Position numbers and translations under genes: made by a program
Notes under the pieces: model-generated
What the model was told of the DNA's origin: nothing
What the model saw: only the letters and a program-made list of their open reading frames with translations
Databases searched by the model: none
Part shown: piece after piece, positions 27,332 through 36,380 of the stretch
How positions within the stretch are numbered: the first letter of the stretch is position 1
Layout of the letters: each line of letters opens with the position of its first letter
Source: Shimazuella alba
GTDB taxonomy: Bacteria; Bacillota; Bacilli; Thermoactinomycetales; Thermoactinomycetaceae
Length of the DNA stretch: 64,000 nucleotides
Direction: 5' to 3'
NCBI RefSeq assembly: GCF_009831235.1
Contig: NZ_WUUL01000001.1
Coordinates: 310,001-374,000, forward strand

Positions 27332-27380
27332 GCGGTCGTCTGAATTCTATGATTCGGACGACCGCCCGACTTTTATTTTT
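27332..27380 (+). terminator. GC-rich terminator of the 58-aa gene
   Basis: A 14-pair stem (27332-27345, 27352-27365) with one mismatch at pair 10, loop TCTATG, then ACTTTTATTTTT. Its architecture resembles the hairpin after the ABC exporter at 32713-32746. Confidence 0.85.
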
Positions 27381-27637
27381 CCAAGTTTACTTCATCCAGT
27401 TATACTAATAGTGTTGTTACATAGATTTCATAGCATGTGGCAACGGCCGTCCATTTTTTAGATTACATATTTTTAATCATAAAGAGTGATGCTCTCCTCT
27501 CCTCCTCCCTTTCCTTCCACAAAACATATCCAGCTATTATAGTATTCACTTATTTCCAATTATTTTCTATCTCTTTTACACATATAACAGAAAATGACAT
27601 AAAATAGAAATAGAGAATAGAAAAGGAGAGGATAGTG

Positions 27638-28267
27638 ATGCAAGGTAGATCAGCTGGAAAAGTAACTGGAATTGATGTGTCAAACAATAATGGCTCTATT
27701 AACTGGGAAAAAGTCAAGAAGACTGGATATAAATTTGCTTATATAAAAGCTTCAGAAGGAACCAACTTTAAAGACACTTTATTTGTGTCCAATGTACAAA
27801 AGGCGAAAGAAGCTGGGATTAAAACAGGAGCTTACCATTTTGCACGTCCTTCTGGATCAGTAGAGGATGGAAAAGAAGAAGCAGATCATTTTATTACCAT
27901 GATGAATAAAGCACAGACGGATCTTATACCTGCTTTGGACTTAGAGGCAACCAAACTAAACATGGATCAGACTGCTGAGTGGGTGGAAACATTTATTTCT
28001 CACGTAAAAAAAAGCACTGGTAAAAACGTGATTATCTATACTGGATTATGGTTTATGGATCGATACCCAGGTTTATCAAAGAAACTTTCCAAATATCCTC
28101 TGTGGGTTAGTTATTACAAAGAATCAGCTCCTCCAGATAATGGTTGGGATAATTGGACAATTTGGCAATATACAAGTAAAGGTGATGTTCCTGGAATATC
28201 AGGAAATGCTGATCTTAATGTGGCTACTTCTTTGGAACATTTATTGGTCAAGAAAAAAGAGGCTTAG
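27638..28267 (+). CDS. GH25 lysozyme (muramidase)
   Basis: A 209-residue single-domain glycoside hydrolase 25. GIDVSNNNGSINW carries the first catalytic Asp, PALDLEAT the DxE pair, and the ends WTIWQYTSKGDVPGISG and ADLNVA are typical. It cleaves peptidoglycan between MurNAc and GlcNAc. There is no signal peptide or wall-binding domain, as in phage lysins or mother-cell lysis enzymes. AGGAG stands before ATG 27638 (GTG 27635 is also possible). The gene is monocistronic with its own terminator. Confidence 0.9.
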   Translation: MQGRSAGKVTGIDVSNNNGSINWEKVKKTGYKFAYIKASEGTNFKDTLFVSNVQKAKEAGIKTGAYHFARPSGSVEDGKEEADHFITMMNKAQTDLIPALDLEATKLNMDQTAEWVETFISHVKKSTGKNVIIYTGLWFMDRYPGLSKKLSKYPLWVSYYKESAPPDNGWDNWTIWQYTSKGDVPGISGNADLNVATSLEHLLVKKKEA

Positions 28268-28284
28268 TTGCAATCGTTAAGAAT

Positions 28285-28327
28285 AGAATAGAAAAACCCT
28301 TGCTTAGTGAAAGGGTTTTTCTATTCT
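28285..28327 (+). terminator. Strong terminator after the lysozyme gene
   Basis: Perfect 17-pair stem (28285-28301, 28311-28327) with a nine-base loop and a T5 stretch inside the 3' arm. Confidence 0.85.
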
Positions 28328-28551
28328 ATCCGAGTTTTGTTGATACATGTATCTCTTCATCCCATCTGGTATGACTTAATTAGGTAGCATAGCGGAAGGA
28401 TACGTTTGCGACAGCTTCTTTTCCATAATAAGTTCCATCTTATAGATCGCTCTATCTTGGCATACATACATGTAACGTTTTGCGCTTACTGATCTCTAGT
28501 TGGGGTAGTGAGACGGTTCGTGCTCTAGTCCGTCAGGCAGTTTACATATTA

Positions 28552-28588
28552 TGTAAAATAAAAGAGCCAGCTTTTCTCTAAAGCTGGT
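28552..28588 (-). terminator. Terminator after the integrase relic
   Basis: On the minus strand the stem CCAGCTTT / AAAGCTGG with a five-base loop is followed by CTCTTTTATTTTAC. Confidence 0.7.
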
Positions 28589-29381
28589 TTAACTTATCTA
28601 GCATTTCTTTTCGACTATGATTGGTATAAAGTAATGTGGTCGATGGATGCCACTTCATGGACATTTAATCCTTTTTCTAACGCATTCGAACAAAAGAAAT
28701 GTCGTAATCCATGTGGGGAAACAGCAGGTTGAATATCTGCTAACTTGCTGTACTTATGTAAGGATTTGAAAACAGTAATTCATGAAAGTCTCTGACTACA
28801 GTTGCTAACAAATATATACGGACTAACTTTTGTAAGTCGATACTTGGATCTTTCACGTTTTAAATAATCTCGTAGCCCACCTTGTCCGAGAGAAATTTGG
28901 TTCGAGATTTCTTTTCCTTCCCATCTCTGATTAGCAACTCTTGTAATTCCAAATAAAGATCATGGATGACCAAAGAAAGAGCCTCGTTGATCCTTAGACA
29001 GATATAAATCAGTAAATTCACCAAAGCATAATCGCGTTTGTTTTTTGATTCTAACACTGTCTGAATAAATCGTTGTACATCAGCCTCATAATACACTGCT
29101 GACGAGCCATACCCGCGTTGAACCTTCTTCCAATCCTCTTTCTGAATCACAAGATGATTTTGTTTCCCCATTTGAATCAGATATTCATTTCATGAACGCA
29201 AACCAGCCATATGAGAGTTAAACGTACTTGGAACAATCTCTATGTGTTGAAGGAAAACCTTATAATCTGCTACATTCTCTACAATAAACTGCTGTGGAAC
29301 CTTCTGAAATCGATCTTGAAACCATCTAATGTATGCTTTCAGAAGATAGATACGAAGAGATCGCGTTAGCAGATTTCCCAT
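28584..29381 (-). pseudogene. Tyrosine recombinase (integrase) relic
   Basis: Read on the minus strand, parts of an integrase appear in order. A core-binding domain starts with MGNLLTRSLRIYLLKAYIRW (from 29381) and ends in a stop after FNSHMAGLRS. The catalytic domain start (29171-28860) holds ICLRINEALSLV, the first catalytic Arg. After a stop and frameshifts the HGLRHFFCSNALEKG block with the HxxR pair (about 28700-28625) is followed by the terminal TNHSRKEMLDKLNQL with the tail after the nucleophile. At least three breaks are needed, so it is inactive. Confidence 0.8.
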
Positions 29382-29540
29382 TCAAAATCAAATGTTGTTC
29401 GAATAAGCAAAGAATATCTTCTGATAAATTATGGTTCATGGGATTCATGCACTCTTTTCATCAATTATGTTTCCTTATTGATGAATATCGTATCTAAAAT
29501 AGTAAAAAAAAGTAAACAAAACTGACCTTATGTTTCATAA

Positions 29541-29582
29541 AAAACTGATGCATACAGTTATTTTCCAGTATGCATCAGTTTT
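29541..29582. terminator. Bidirectional terminator
   Basis: Perfect 15-pair stem (29541-29555, 29568-29582) with A- and T-ends. The rest of 29383-29699 shows nothing else. Confidence 0.8.
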
Positions 29583-29699
29583 TCTTTCTTAGCTTCTCAA
29601 GATAAAGTTTCTAATCTATTTAATCACTTAGATAATTTAAAATTCGGTACTGAACGCACGAGCTATACTCGATTGTCCAGCGACCGGTTCTGCGGAGGA

Positions 29700-30002
29700 T
29701 TACTCCCCCATGACTCGCTGGTACTCCTTCTCAGCAGCCGCGCTGATCACGGGGGCTTTTGAGTTGCGGAACCCAGCGATACAGACATCCTCGGTGATGC
29801 CATTCATCATCTCAGCGTTCAACCGAAGGTCCATAAGGGTGGCCCTTTTCTCGACAGTGATACGAATCCAGGGACGAACGCGCATGGCCAACAGGGCGAT
29901 ATCGCACACGCTCCCATTGTCGACATACATGCTCAGAACATCCTGGACACTCTGGACGGCTCCATCGAAGAGAACCTTCTGTGCCGGGGTGTACTTCTCC
30001 AT
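29700..30002 (-). CDS. 100-aa protein of unknown function, odd composition
   Basis: ATG 30002 has AAGGAG 6 nt upstream. The 100-residue protein is mostly helical with no membrane segment, and holds two Cys (VCDIALLAMRVRPW and EDVCIAGFRN). No family is recognised. The coding sequence looks clearly richer in G+C than the surrounding DNA, like the 58-aa gene, the ABC exporter and the 108-aa gene nearby. I infer horizontal acquisition with them. Confidence 0.6.
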   Translation of the reverse strand: MEKYTPAQKVLFDGAVQSVQDVLSMYVDNGSVCDIALLAMRVRPWIRITVEKRATLMDLRLNAEMMNGITEDVCIAGFRNSKAPVISAAAEKEYQRVMGE

Positions 30003-30094
30003 GTAAAACTCCTTGTTCGACAGAACCGATATCTTTAGTTTATCATAATTTGTTGAGCCTATAACAGATGCTATCCTTTAATATTAAGCAACAT

Positions 30095-30553
30095 TTAGTT
30101 TAATCGGTAACAGCTTGAAAATCCTATGGATTGACATGATGATAAAACAATGGTGATAACCCCCTTAAAATTTTCAGGAGTCATCTCCTTTAGAGCAATA
30201 TTGATCGTTCTACTTAAAACAGGCTGCAAGTGAGGATACGTTTCATTCATACCAGCTTCTGGGCGATATAGTTTTTGCGCATAGATATTTTCAAGGAGGC
30301 TGCTTCTTTTTTTATGATTATGGGGCCAAGAACTGTCCGTTGCCTCGTCTGTTGGTTCAGTTCCGAAGAAACTTCGCATATGCGTCATATACAACCATGG
30401 CTGCAGACTAGTCCTTGGAAAACTGAGATCGTAAATATACTCAAGTTCTTCGCACTTAGCAACCATCCACTGGAAAATTTCAGCGAAATTATTGACAATC
30501 TCTTCGAACAACCATCTCGACACCAAATTCAAGAACCTGCGGATATGCAGCAT
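30095..30553 (-). pseudogene. Tn3-family transposase remnant
   Basis: Within this open frame the segment IYAQKLYRPEAGMNETYPHL followed by QPVLSRTIN is the conserved block of Tn3-family TnpA that follows the DTHGQS catalytic Asp region. The flanking sequence on both sides is not TnpA in the right order, so the frame is a join created by deletions. The same KLYRPE block occurs at about 63850 in the right-hand transposase fragment. A plus-strand frame over 30275-30652 is a shadow. Nothing else is supported up to 30810. Confidence 0.65.
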
Positions 30554-30810
30554 GGCAATGAACCTTCATATCCAAATCTCCATTCAGAAAATGTTGTTTA
30601 TGTTTTAATTAAAGAGTTTCAGATGTTTCCATTGCCTAAAACACCCGATTGAAAGACTCAACTGACACTTTACAAATGAAAGGTTTTTACCTTCTTATGG
30701 AATGCAACTTAAGAAGTCGTACTGGCAAAACACCCAAATTTTATTGTTGATTTTGGCTTATTATATATGGTTATCTATAGTTAAATCACCGATTAAAAAT
30801 TGGAGAAAAA

Positions 30811-32709
30811 ATGTGGTTTGAGTTGTTCGAGAAGAAAAAAAAGACAGAAGAACAACGAAAAGAGCAGCGAAATTTCCGTAAGGGAGTAGGGTATAGTTTC
30901 CGTTCGCTTACAGCAGATCGAGTGGTACTGACTCGTGCGCTTGTGTTGCTGTTGCTCGAAGGAGTTGCAGTTGCACTCGTTCCAATCGCCATGGGTGAAC
31001 TACTCTCAAATCCAGTCGCAGCTACTGTAACACTGACGGTTAGTATTAATGCCGTTCAGTATTATCTGTTGTTGTGGTACATGGAGACGCAGCGGTTGCT
31101 CAGAGTCGTAAATGCAGATTACCTAGGTATGGAAATCGCGAAAGTAGTAAGTAAAACATCCAAGCAGTCGCTGCTTCGAATCAGCGAACAGTCAGGACAG
31201 CTGCATAGCAGTATCGTCAGAAATGTGTCACTCTTTGTAGCTAACATCCCTGAAATTGCTCAGTTCCTAGTGATCATTGGCGGTAACCTAGTTGCGCTGG
31301 TGGTGCTTTTTGGAGCGGGAAAGTATCTGTTCTTTTCCCTAATGGGAATGTTGCTGATGAGTATCCTTTCTTGTTTCACCTATCGGTGGAACCTCGAGCT
31401 GAGTCGACAGGCAAAGAAATTGGATGCAAATCAAAATAATCACCTTGATGGGTTGGTCAAGAATTTGGAAGTTCATCAACAATCTGGGGCTACCACTTTT
31501 AAGCTGAGGATTCTAAAGAATGTACTAGACAAACAAACAAAGCTTTATAAGCGTAATGAGTGGATGAACGTCCTTCGCTTTGTATGGTTTCGAATTCTAC
31601 CAACACTCGTTTTCATGTGGCTGATCTACATCACGGCTATTTCTGATAAGCGTAGCCCAGCCGATCTCTCGATGTTGGGAATCTGTGCAGGAACAGCGAT
31701 GCAGTTTTCCTACCAAGTGGTTCAAAGTCTTTTGGGACTTGGTAAGCACTTTGGGGATTTGCAACATCTCGGTCAATTGTTGAACGCACCAAGGCGTCCA
31801 CAAGGAAACAGAGTGCTAAAGAAGGTATCCTCTCTTTCCCTTAGTACGTCACTACGTGTCAAATTTGCCAATGGCCACGTACTGTTCCCAAATGGTCTGG
31901 TACCTTGCAATAAACAGCTGACAGAACTACGAATGGATGCTGGTCAATTCGTAGTCTTTGTCGGTGAGATCGGTTCTGGTAAGTCGACCGTTGCTAAAAT
32001 TCTAGCGCGCGTTTATGAGAACCTTCCAGAAGATGACACGCACTGGACGGGATCTTACCAGGTTCAGGATAATGGACATGAGTGGTTGCCTGTTTTCGAT
32101 ACGAACCTACTCACCTTCTACCGGAATGTCTTTCATGCCCCTCAAACTGCTAACTATGTAGATAGTGAGCAGAAAGAAATAGAGTGGGTTCCAGGCACGG
32201 TAAGAGATAATATTGGCTATTTCCTTCGCCATGAAGAACTCTCGCTTACACCCCAGCGAGTAGATGAACTGATCTGGGAAGCAGCTGAGCTAGTCGGGCT
32301 ACAAACGCAACTCAAGCAGGAAGTTCGCACTCTATCAGGCGGGGAACTGGCATTGTGTATGCTAGGCCGAAGCCTAGCTGGTGTGTTGCTCGGTGAGATT
32401 AAAGTTCTCATCCTTGATGAAACGTTTGCCAATCTGAATGGTGCAAAAGCTCAAGCTGTGCTTTCCAATCTGCGCCGCCTCGTCAAACAGTATCAACTCA
32501 CAATCATCCTTGTATCTCATAAGGATGAATTTAACCCTCCTGATGCCCTTGCCTATGTCTTTGGATCAAATGGAAAGGGCATTATTGAGATGGGACAAGT
32601 AGCAATGCTCAGAAAGCGTTGGTTTTCCCATTACAATAACGCTACCGGTCGACGATCCTGGTTCACATCCTTGCTGACAAGAAGTTTCAAGAAATGTGAT
32701 CTTGTATGA
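30811..32709 (+). CDS. Divergent ABC exporter (fused membrane and ATPase domains)
   Basis: A 632-residue half-transporter. About 330 residues of membrane domain (helices from residue 38 on) are followed by a nucleotide-binding domain. Walker A is GEIGSGKST with K391, the signature is LSGGE (508-512), Walker B is VLILDE (D536, E537), and the H-loop His is at 570. The region between Walker A and the signature is unusual, with an insertion rich in aromatics (YRNVFHAPQTANYV) and a WVPGTVRDNIGY Q-loop/X-loop area. The substrate is unknown. It looks richer in GC than its neighbours and is followed by a GC-rich hairpin. The closest functional context is the BtrH-like gene on the other strand. Confidence 0.82.
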   Translation: MWFELFEKKKKTEEQRKEQRNFRKGVGYSFRSLTADRVVLTRALVLLLLEGVAVALVPIAMGELLSNPVAATVTLTVSINAVQYYLLLWYMETQRLLRVVNADYLGMEIAKVVSKTSKQSLLRISEQSGQLHSSIVRNVSLFVANIPEIAQFLVIIGGNLVALVVLFGAGKYLFFSLMGMLLMSILSCFTYRWNLELSRQAKKLDANQNNHLDGLVKNLEVHQQSGATTFKLRILKNVLDKQTKLYKRNEWMNVLRFVWFRILPTLVFMWLIYITAISDKRSPADLSMLGICAGTAMQFSYQVVQSLLGLGKHFGDLQHLGQLLNAPRRPQGNRVLKKVSSLSLSTSLRVKFANGHVLFPNGLVPCNKQLTELRMDAGQFVVFVGEIGSGKSTVAKILARVYENLPEDDTHWTGSYQVQDNGHEWLPVFDTNLLTFYRNVFHAPQTANYVDSEQKEIEWVPGTVRDNIGYFLRHEELSLTPQRVDELIWEAAELVGLQTQLKQEVRTLSGGELALCMLGRSLAGVLLGEIKVLILDETFANLNGAKAQAVLSNLRRLVKQYQLTIILVSHKDEFNPPDALAYVFGSNGKGIIEMGQVAMLRKRWFSHYNNATGRRSWFTSLLTRSFKKCDLV

Positions 32710-32712
32710 TCT

Positions 32713-32746
32713 GCGGGGTGCCTGATTTCTACATCAAGCACCCCGC
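32713..32746 (+). terminator. GC-rich hairpin after the ABC exporter
   Basis: A 14-pair stem (32713-32726, 32733-32746) with one mismatch at pair 10 and the loop TTCTAC. There is no clear T-run. It matches the layout of the hairpin at 27332-27365. Confidence 0.7.
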
Positions 32747-32920
32747 GCGAATTTACGGTCTGCTCAAATCTTTAAACTTGTAAAATACTTGGCACAAAAA
32801 ATTATTTTGTCACTATACTTCCTAAACTCCATTTCGGTATAATCGGAAGATTTTTTGAACAAAAGAAGCAACAAGGGATAATGTCTTTTTTGATGCGGTA
32901 TTACTACTTGCTCCAATAAG

Positions 32921-33901
32921 TCAGGATAGCAGCTCCATGGCTGTACGTTCTTTATCAGCAATCTCTAGCAAAAGCTTCGAAGTTTGTTTCAGCTCCTGTG
33001 GGTTTCCTGTTTTTCCCGCATGCTCGATCGAAGCAGAAACACCAACCCACATTGGAGCAATTTCCGTAAACAAACGGTGAGCTTGGTCGATTTTCGGGTC
33101 TTCCAACAGATCGACGCATTCTTTGAGGAAATCTCGATACAGATTCCGAAACAAAGCACCGCCGGTTCCAGCACGCTCCATCAGCAAAGCGGTCAGGCAT
33201 AAATCATGTTCGAAATTGATGCTACGGGAAGGCCACTTCAAGATTTCCTCACTCATTTTTACAATCCCTTTATTCCCAATATTGCGAATAGGAGGGTTCA
33301 AATAATCATACGAATTCTTAATCAAGGATTCGCGCACAGCGGAAATGAGCGGAGGCAAAGCGTCGATTGGCTTGAGTGTAAAAGAGCGATTCCGGGAACT
33401 CATAACCCCCTTTGCGTTTCTAGCAGCGGTTAAGCTCGTCAAACGCGTCTTCACCAATCCACCCTGTTGTCTGGTGTCAGCCATATAAGCGTATTTGTCA
33501 TCGATACCATATAGGACTGCATAATGACCAGCAAAGTGCACTTTATTCGTGAAATAGTCCAAATAATAAGAGTCCAATTTCATCCCGACCGGAATTCCTT
33601 GTTCGATGCAGCTTCGTACGTTCTGCCACGCTTTTTTGACGGACGACGTTTCTTGAATTTCGACGGTTAACCTCAGCCTGTCGCCAAGATTGGCTGTCAA
33701 TTTATCGGGTTTCACTCTTCCTCCGATGAACGGAAAGTCCATCTTCTTCGAGTCCCAATATATAAATCCGAGCCCTTGCCCAAGTCCGAATAGCATCGGT
33801 TCCGAAAGTTGAATTCCCGCAAATTGCAGCAGATTTCCCATAGCTGTTGTTTCACAATGTTCACCTTGATAAGAAACAAAACCGTCAATGATGTTTGCCA
33901 T
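32921..33901 (-). CDS. BtrH-like protein (BtrH_N plus DUF4872)
   Basis: A 326-residue protein. The N-terminal 145 residues match the butirosin BtrH N-terminal domain, a papain-like fold. GEHCETTAMGNLL puts the candidate nucleophile at C16, FAGHYAVLYGIDD gives H126 and YMADTRQQGG gives D142. The C-terminal half is a helical DUF4872. BtrH-like enzymes transfer acyl groups from carrier proteins in antibiotic synthesis; here no carrier or biosynthesis genes are near. It starts inside the 3' end of the PadR gene with a 17-base overlap, so the two are co-expressed. Confidence 0.78.
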   Translation of the reverse strand: MANIIDGFVSYQGEHCETTAMGNLLQFAGIQLSEPMLFGLGQGLGFIYWDSKKMDFPFIGGRVKPDKLTANLGDRLRLTVEIQETSSVKKAWQNVRSCIEQGIPVGMKLDSYYLDYFTNKVHFAGHYAVLYGIDDKYAYMADTRQQGGLVKTRLTSLTAARNAKGVMSSRNRSFTLKPIDALPPLISAVRESLIKNSYDYLNPPIRNIGNKGIVKMSEEILKWPSRSINFEHDLCLTALLMERAGTGGALFRNLYRDFLKECVDLLEDPKIDQAHRLFTEIAPMWVGVSASIEHAGKTGNPQELKQTSKLLLEIADKERTAMELLS

Positions 33902-34457
33902 ATTCCTCTGTCTCCTCCAGCAGCTCTTTAATTAAATCAGAAACGAAAGCCCGATCACTCTCGATGAGGCTTATCGGATGCAGAAACAACGCTCTTACGT
34001 TCAGTGGCAGTCGAACACCGCCTTGCGATTCATACTTCAACTTTATTTTTTCTAAAGTCTCTTGAAGAAAATCCAATCGATTCCGCAATGCTTCCACTGC
34101 CTCGTCTTTCTCGACAAGAGACAAAGCAGCCAGGCCGAGATCGAAGCGACTGTCGCGTTCTCGTGCAGATGACAGACTGTCCAGAATTTCTTGTCTGAGC
34201 TTGGCAGTACCCGCTTGAGTGAGAGAAAAACGATTCGGCATTGGTCCCTTGCCAGATTTTCCATCGAATTCCTTGGACACGATCCAACCTTTATTGCTCA
34301 GCTTTTTCAGGCCAGCGTAAATCGAAGTCATGCCGATATTTGCCCATTCTCGATAACCTCGTTGATCGACTAACTTCTTGATATCGTACCCAGAAGCATG
34401 ACGACATTCCATAATCATTTGCAGCAGCATGAATTCTACATTCGAAATGGAGTGCAT
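33885..34457 (-). CDS. PadR-family transcriptional regulator
   Basis: A 190-residue regulator. The winged HTH lies in the first 80 residues (GYDIKKLVDQRGYREWANIG, then TSIYAGLKKLSNKGWI), and the C-terminal dimerisation helices hold long Glu/Lys/Leu stretches. PadR proteins repress in the absence of a phenolic or drug ligand. ATG 34457 follows AAGGAGG. It is translationally coupled to the BtrH-like gene, which it probably regulates, perhaps with the nearby ABC exporter. Confidence 0.88.
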   Translation of the reverse strand: MHSISNVEFMLLQMIMECRHASGYDIKKLVDQRGYREWANIGMTSIYAGLKKLSNKGWIVSKEFDGKSGKGPMPNRFSLTQAGTAKLRQEILDSLSSARERDSRFDLGLAALSLVEKDEAVEALRNRLDFLQETLEKIKLKYESQGGVRLPLNVRALFLHPISLIESDRAFVSDLIKELLEETEEYGKHH

Positions 34458-35123
34458 GAAGATCCTCCTTGTTTTAATATTTCATATATGTAATATAACA
34501 CTAGTAGAATATAAGTACAATAATCTAATTTATTAAAAATGTAGGGATCCTGTATAACCAAAATATTCACCCTTTCAGAGCATAAATAAACACACGCATA
34601 AGTGATTTTCCAATAAGTGCTAGACACTTTAAGAGTTAAAAGTGAACGACAACGCTCTCTGTTATTAGCAATAATCAGCATCTAAACCGGACAGATCTCC
34701 ATCTCTCGAATTGTTAAAAACGGCAATCTTGTTGAACATGGTAGCCGTTGCTCATTTTCATCTATCTGAAATCAATCCAAAAACTGGCTTGCAGATAGAT
34801 ATATTTTCCAAGTTGATCCTTTAGTGTGCGAATCGTTTTCGTACAAGTGATATATGCCTAAACGTACTTTGGTAACCGCAATCCTTTTACAGAGCTATAA
34901 TGGACCTTTATCTTCTTTTTCCCATGATATCTCTAACTCCATTAATATTTTTCCTAACATATTTTAATTACTTCTATCCTCTCCACAACTCACACAAGAG
35001 CTTCGAAACAATGCGCAGATACATTGCTAAAAAAACAAATTCAAAAACAACTTCTATCTTTCACTTTCATTGTGTTGCTTTCTCTAAGAATTGAAATCGT
35101 TCAATTCATCAACTGCCTTTATG
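34458..35123. other. Gene-poor interval
   Basis: No supported gene. A short plus-strand stretch around 34747-34825 reads AHFHLSEINPKTGLQIDIFS and may be a coding relic. The first 40 bases should hold the padR promoter. Confidence 0.35.
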
Positions 35124-35152
35124 TAAAATAAAAAAGCCGTCCCACGACGACT
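35124..35152 (-). terminator. Terminator of the 108-aa gene
   Basis: On the minus strand the stem AGTCGTC / GACGGCT (one G-U pair, loop GTGG) is followed by TTTTTTATTTT. It lies about 105 nt downstream of the 108-aa gene. Confidence 0.75.
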
Positions 35153-35259
35153 CTCATCTATATACTTTCCTTATATTACGGCGTCTGGACAACTGGCTGC
35201 TGACCAGACTATGTAACACTGATTTGTTCCTAAAAGCTTAGTAGAGGAATGAACCGGTG

Positions 35260-35586
35260 TTACACCTTACGCTTGACCTTAATAAGAGGCTTTTCGTCAA
35301 AGTAGACGATTTCCGTCTGTCCTGCTCGGAGACCACCCTTGGTTGTACTCCCAAAAACCGTCCGACACCAAGTGCTATCATAGTCTCGACCAGGGCCACC
35401 GCCATACTGGTTAATCTCTACACTATGTGGGGAAATTCGCAGATTAAAACTGTCGGCAAGCCAGGTAGTCTGCATCGCTTCGTAAACACGTTTGTCAAAC
35501 TCATGGCAATCTTTAACAATAGCAATGAGACATTCAATCTCCCAGTAGGTACCGAGCGGACTGTGGAGTCGGAGCTTCTTAGACAT
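35260..35586 (-). CDS. 108-aa protein of unknown function, odd composition
   Basis: ATG 35586 follows GAGAGG by 8 nt. The 108-residue protein has no membrane helix and is rich in aromatic residues and Gly (NQYGGGPGRDYDSTWC). The last third forms alternating strand-like segments (TEIVYFDEKPLIKVKRKV). No family is recognised. Its GC-richer codon use sets it apart from the TetR/MFS genes next to it and links it to the 58-aa, 100-aa and ABC-exporter genes. A terminator lies at 35124-35152. Confidence 0.6.
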   Translation of the reverse strand: MSKKLRLHSPLGTYWEIECLIAIVKDCHEFDKRVYEAMQTTWLADSFNLRISPHSVEINQYGGGPGRDYDSTWCRTVFGSTTKGGLRAGQTEIVYFDEKPLIKVKRKV

Positions 35587-35740
35587 GAAAATCCTCTCAC
35601 TAAAACGACAGACTGCATTCAGCCTAGGTTCATTATAAAGTAAAACCTTGCCTCTGTACAAATAAATGATCATCACCAGTACCCCTATTTGATGCTAAAT
35701 ATTTTCTACTTGCTTATGTTTGTTTCATTTGCTAATATAA

Positions 35741-35758
35741 CTGACGAACGTTCGTTAA
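35741..35758. promoter_or_regulatory. Operator of the TetR-type regulator
   Basis: The 12-base palindrome ACGAACGTTCGT (35744-35755) inside a wider dyad lies about 20 nt before the start of the TetR-family gene. The ACGAACGTTCGT core is typical of AcrR/QacR-like autorepressor sites. Confidence 0.7.
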
Positions 35759-35773
35759 ATTAGAGGTGATTTT

Positions 35774-36355
35774 TTGAAAAGCAAAGTAATTAAGGAGGCA
35801 GCTCTAAAATTTTTCACCATTCATGGTTATGAAGGAGCATCCCTTTCTCAAATAGCTGAAGAAGTCGGCATGAAAAAGCAATCGATTTACGCTCATTTTA
35901 AAGGGAAGGACGATCTTTTTCTGCAAGTTTTACGCGACGCGAAAGCGACGGAATTATCTTCAAAACTACGATATTTCAGTAAAATTGATTCGCAAAACCC
36001 CGAAAAAGATTTGTATGGATTTCTCCAATTGATAATTGAACTTTTCCAAAAAAATGAGCAGTTAAAGTTTTGGTTACGTATGTCTTTTTTTCCACCAGCA
36101 CATCTTTCGAAGGCTATTGAAAGAGAAGTGATCGATATAGACGAGAAGGTGCAAGCGATACTAGAAAATAAATTTCAGAATTGGATCAATGCGAAAATAA
36201 TTGTCGGAGATGTAGCAAAAACCCCGACTTTCGCCTTCTTAGGAGTAATCGATTCCCTTATGATGGAGCTTGTATACGGCAATGATGGGAAACGGCTAAA
36301 GGATAAATTAGAAGCTTCGTGGACAGTGTTTTGGAGAGGTATTTCACATCAATGA
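35774..36355 (+). CDS. TetR/AcrR-family repressor
   Basis: A 193-residue regulator. The HTH in the first 45 residues (ASLSQIAEEVGMKKQSIYAHF) is canonical, and the rest is a helical ligand domain. The start is TTG 35774, with GAGGTG 5 nt upstream. It precedes an MFS drug exporter by 25 nt on the same strand, so it most likely represses itself and the pump through the palindrome at 35744-35755. Confidence 0.9.
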   Translation: MKSKVIKEAALKFFTIHGYEGASLSQIAEEVGMKKQSIYAHFKGKDDLFLQVLRDAKATELSSKLRYFSKIDSQNPEKDLYGFLQLIIELFQKNEQLKFWLRMSFFPPAHLSKAIEREVIDIDEKVQAILENKFQNWINAKIIVGDVAKTPTFAFLGVIDSLMMELVYGNDGKRLKDKLEASWTVFWRGISHQ

Positions 36356-36380
36356 TTTTTACAGAAAGGCGTTTCGATAC

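Noticed and set aside
30275-30652. Plus-strand 125-codon ORF
   Set aside because: It is the complement of the Tn3 transposase relic, has no ribosome binding site and an unlikely composition.
34900-35094. Plus-strand 64-codon ORF
   Set aside because: Low complexity, no ribosome binding site and no neighbours that would give it a role.
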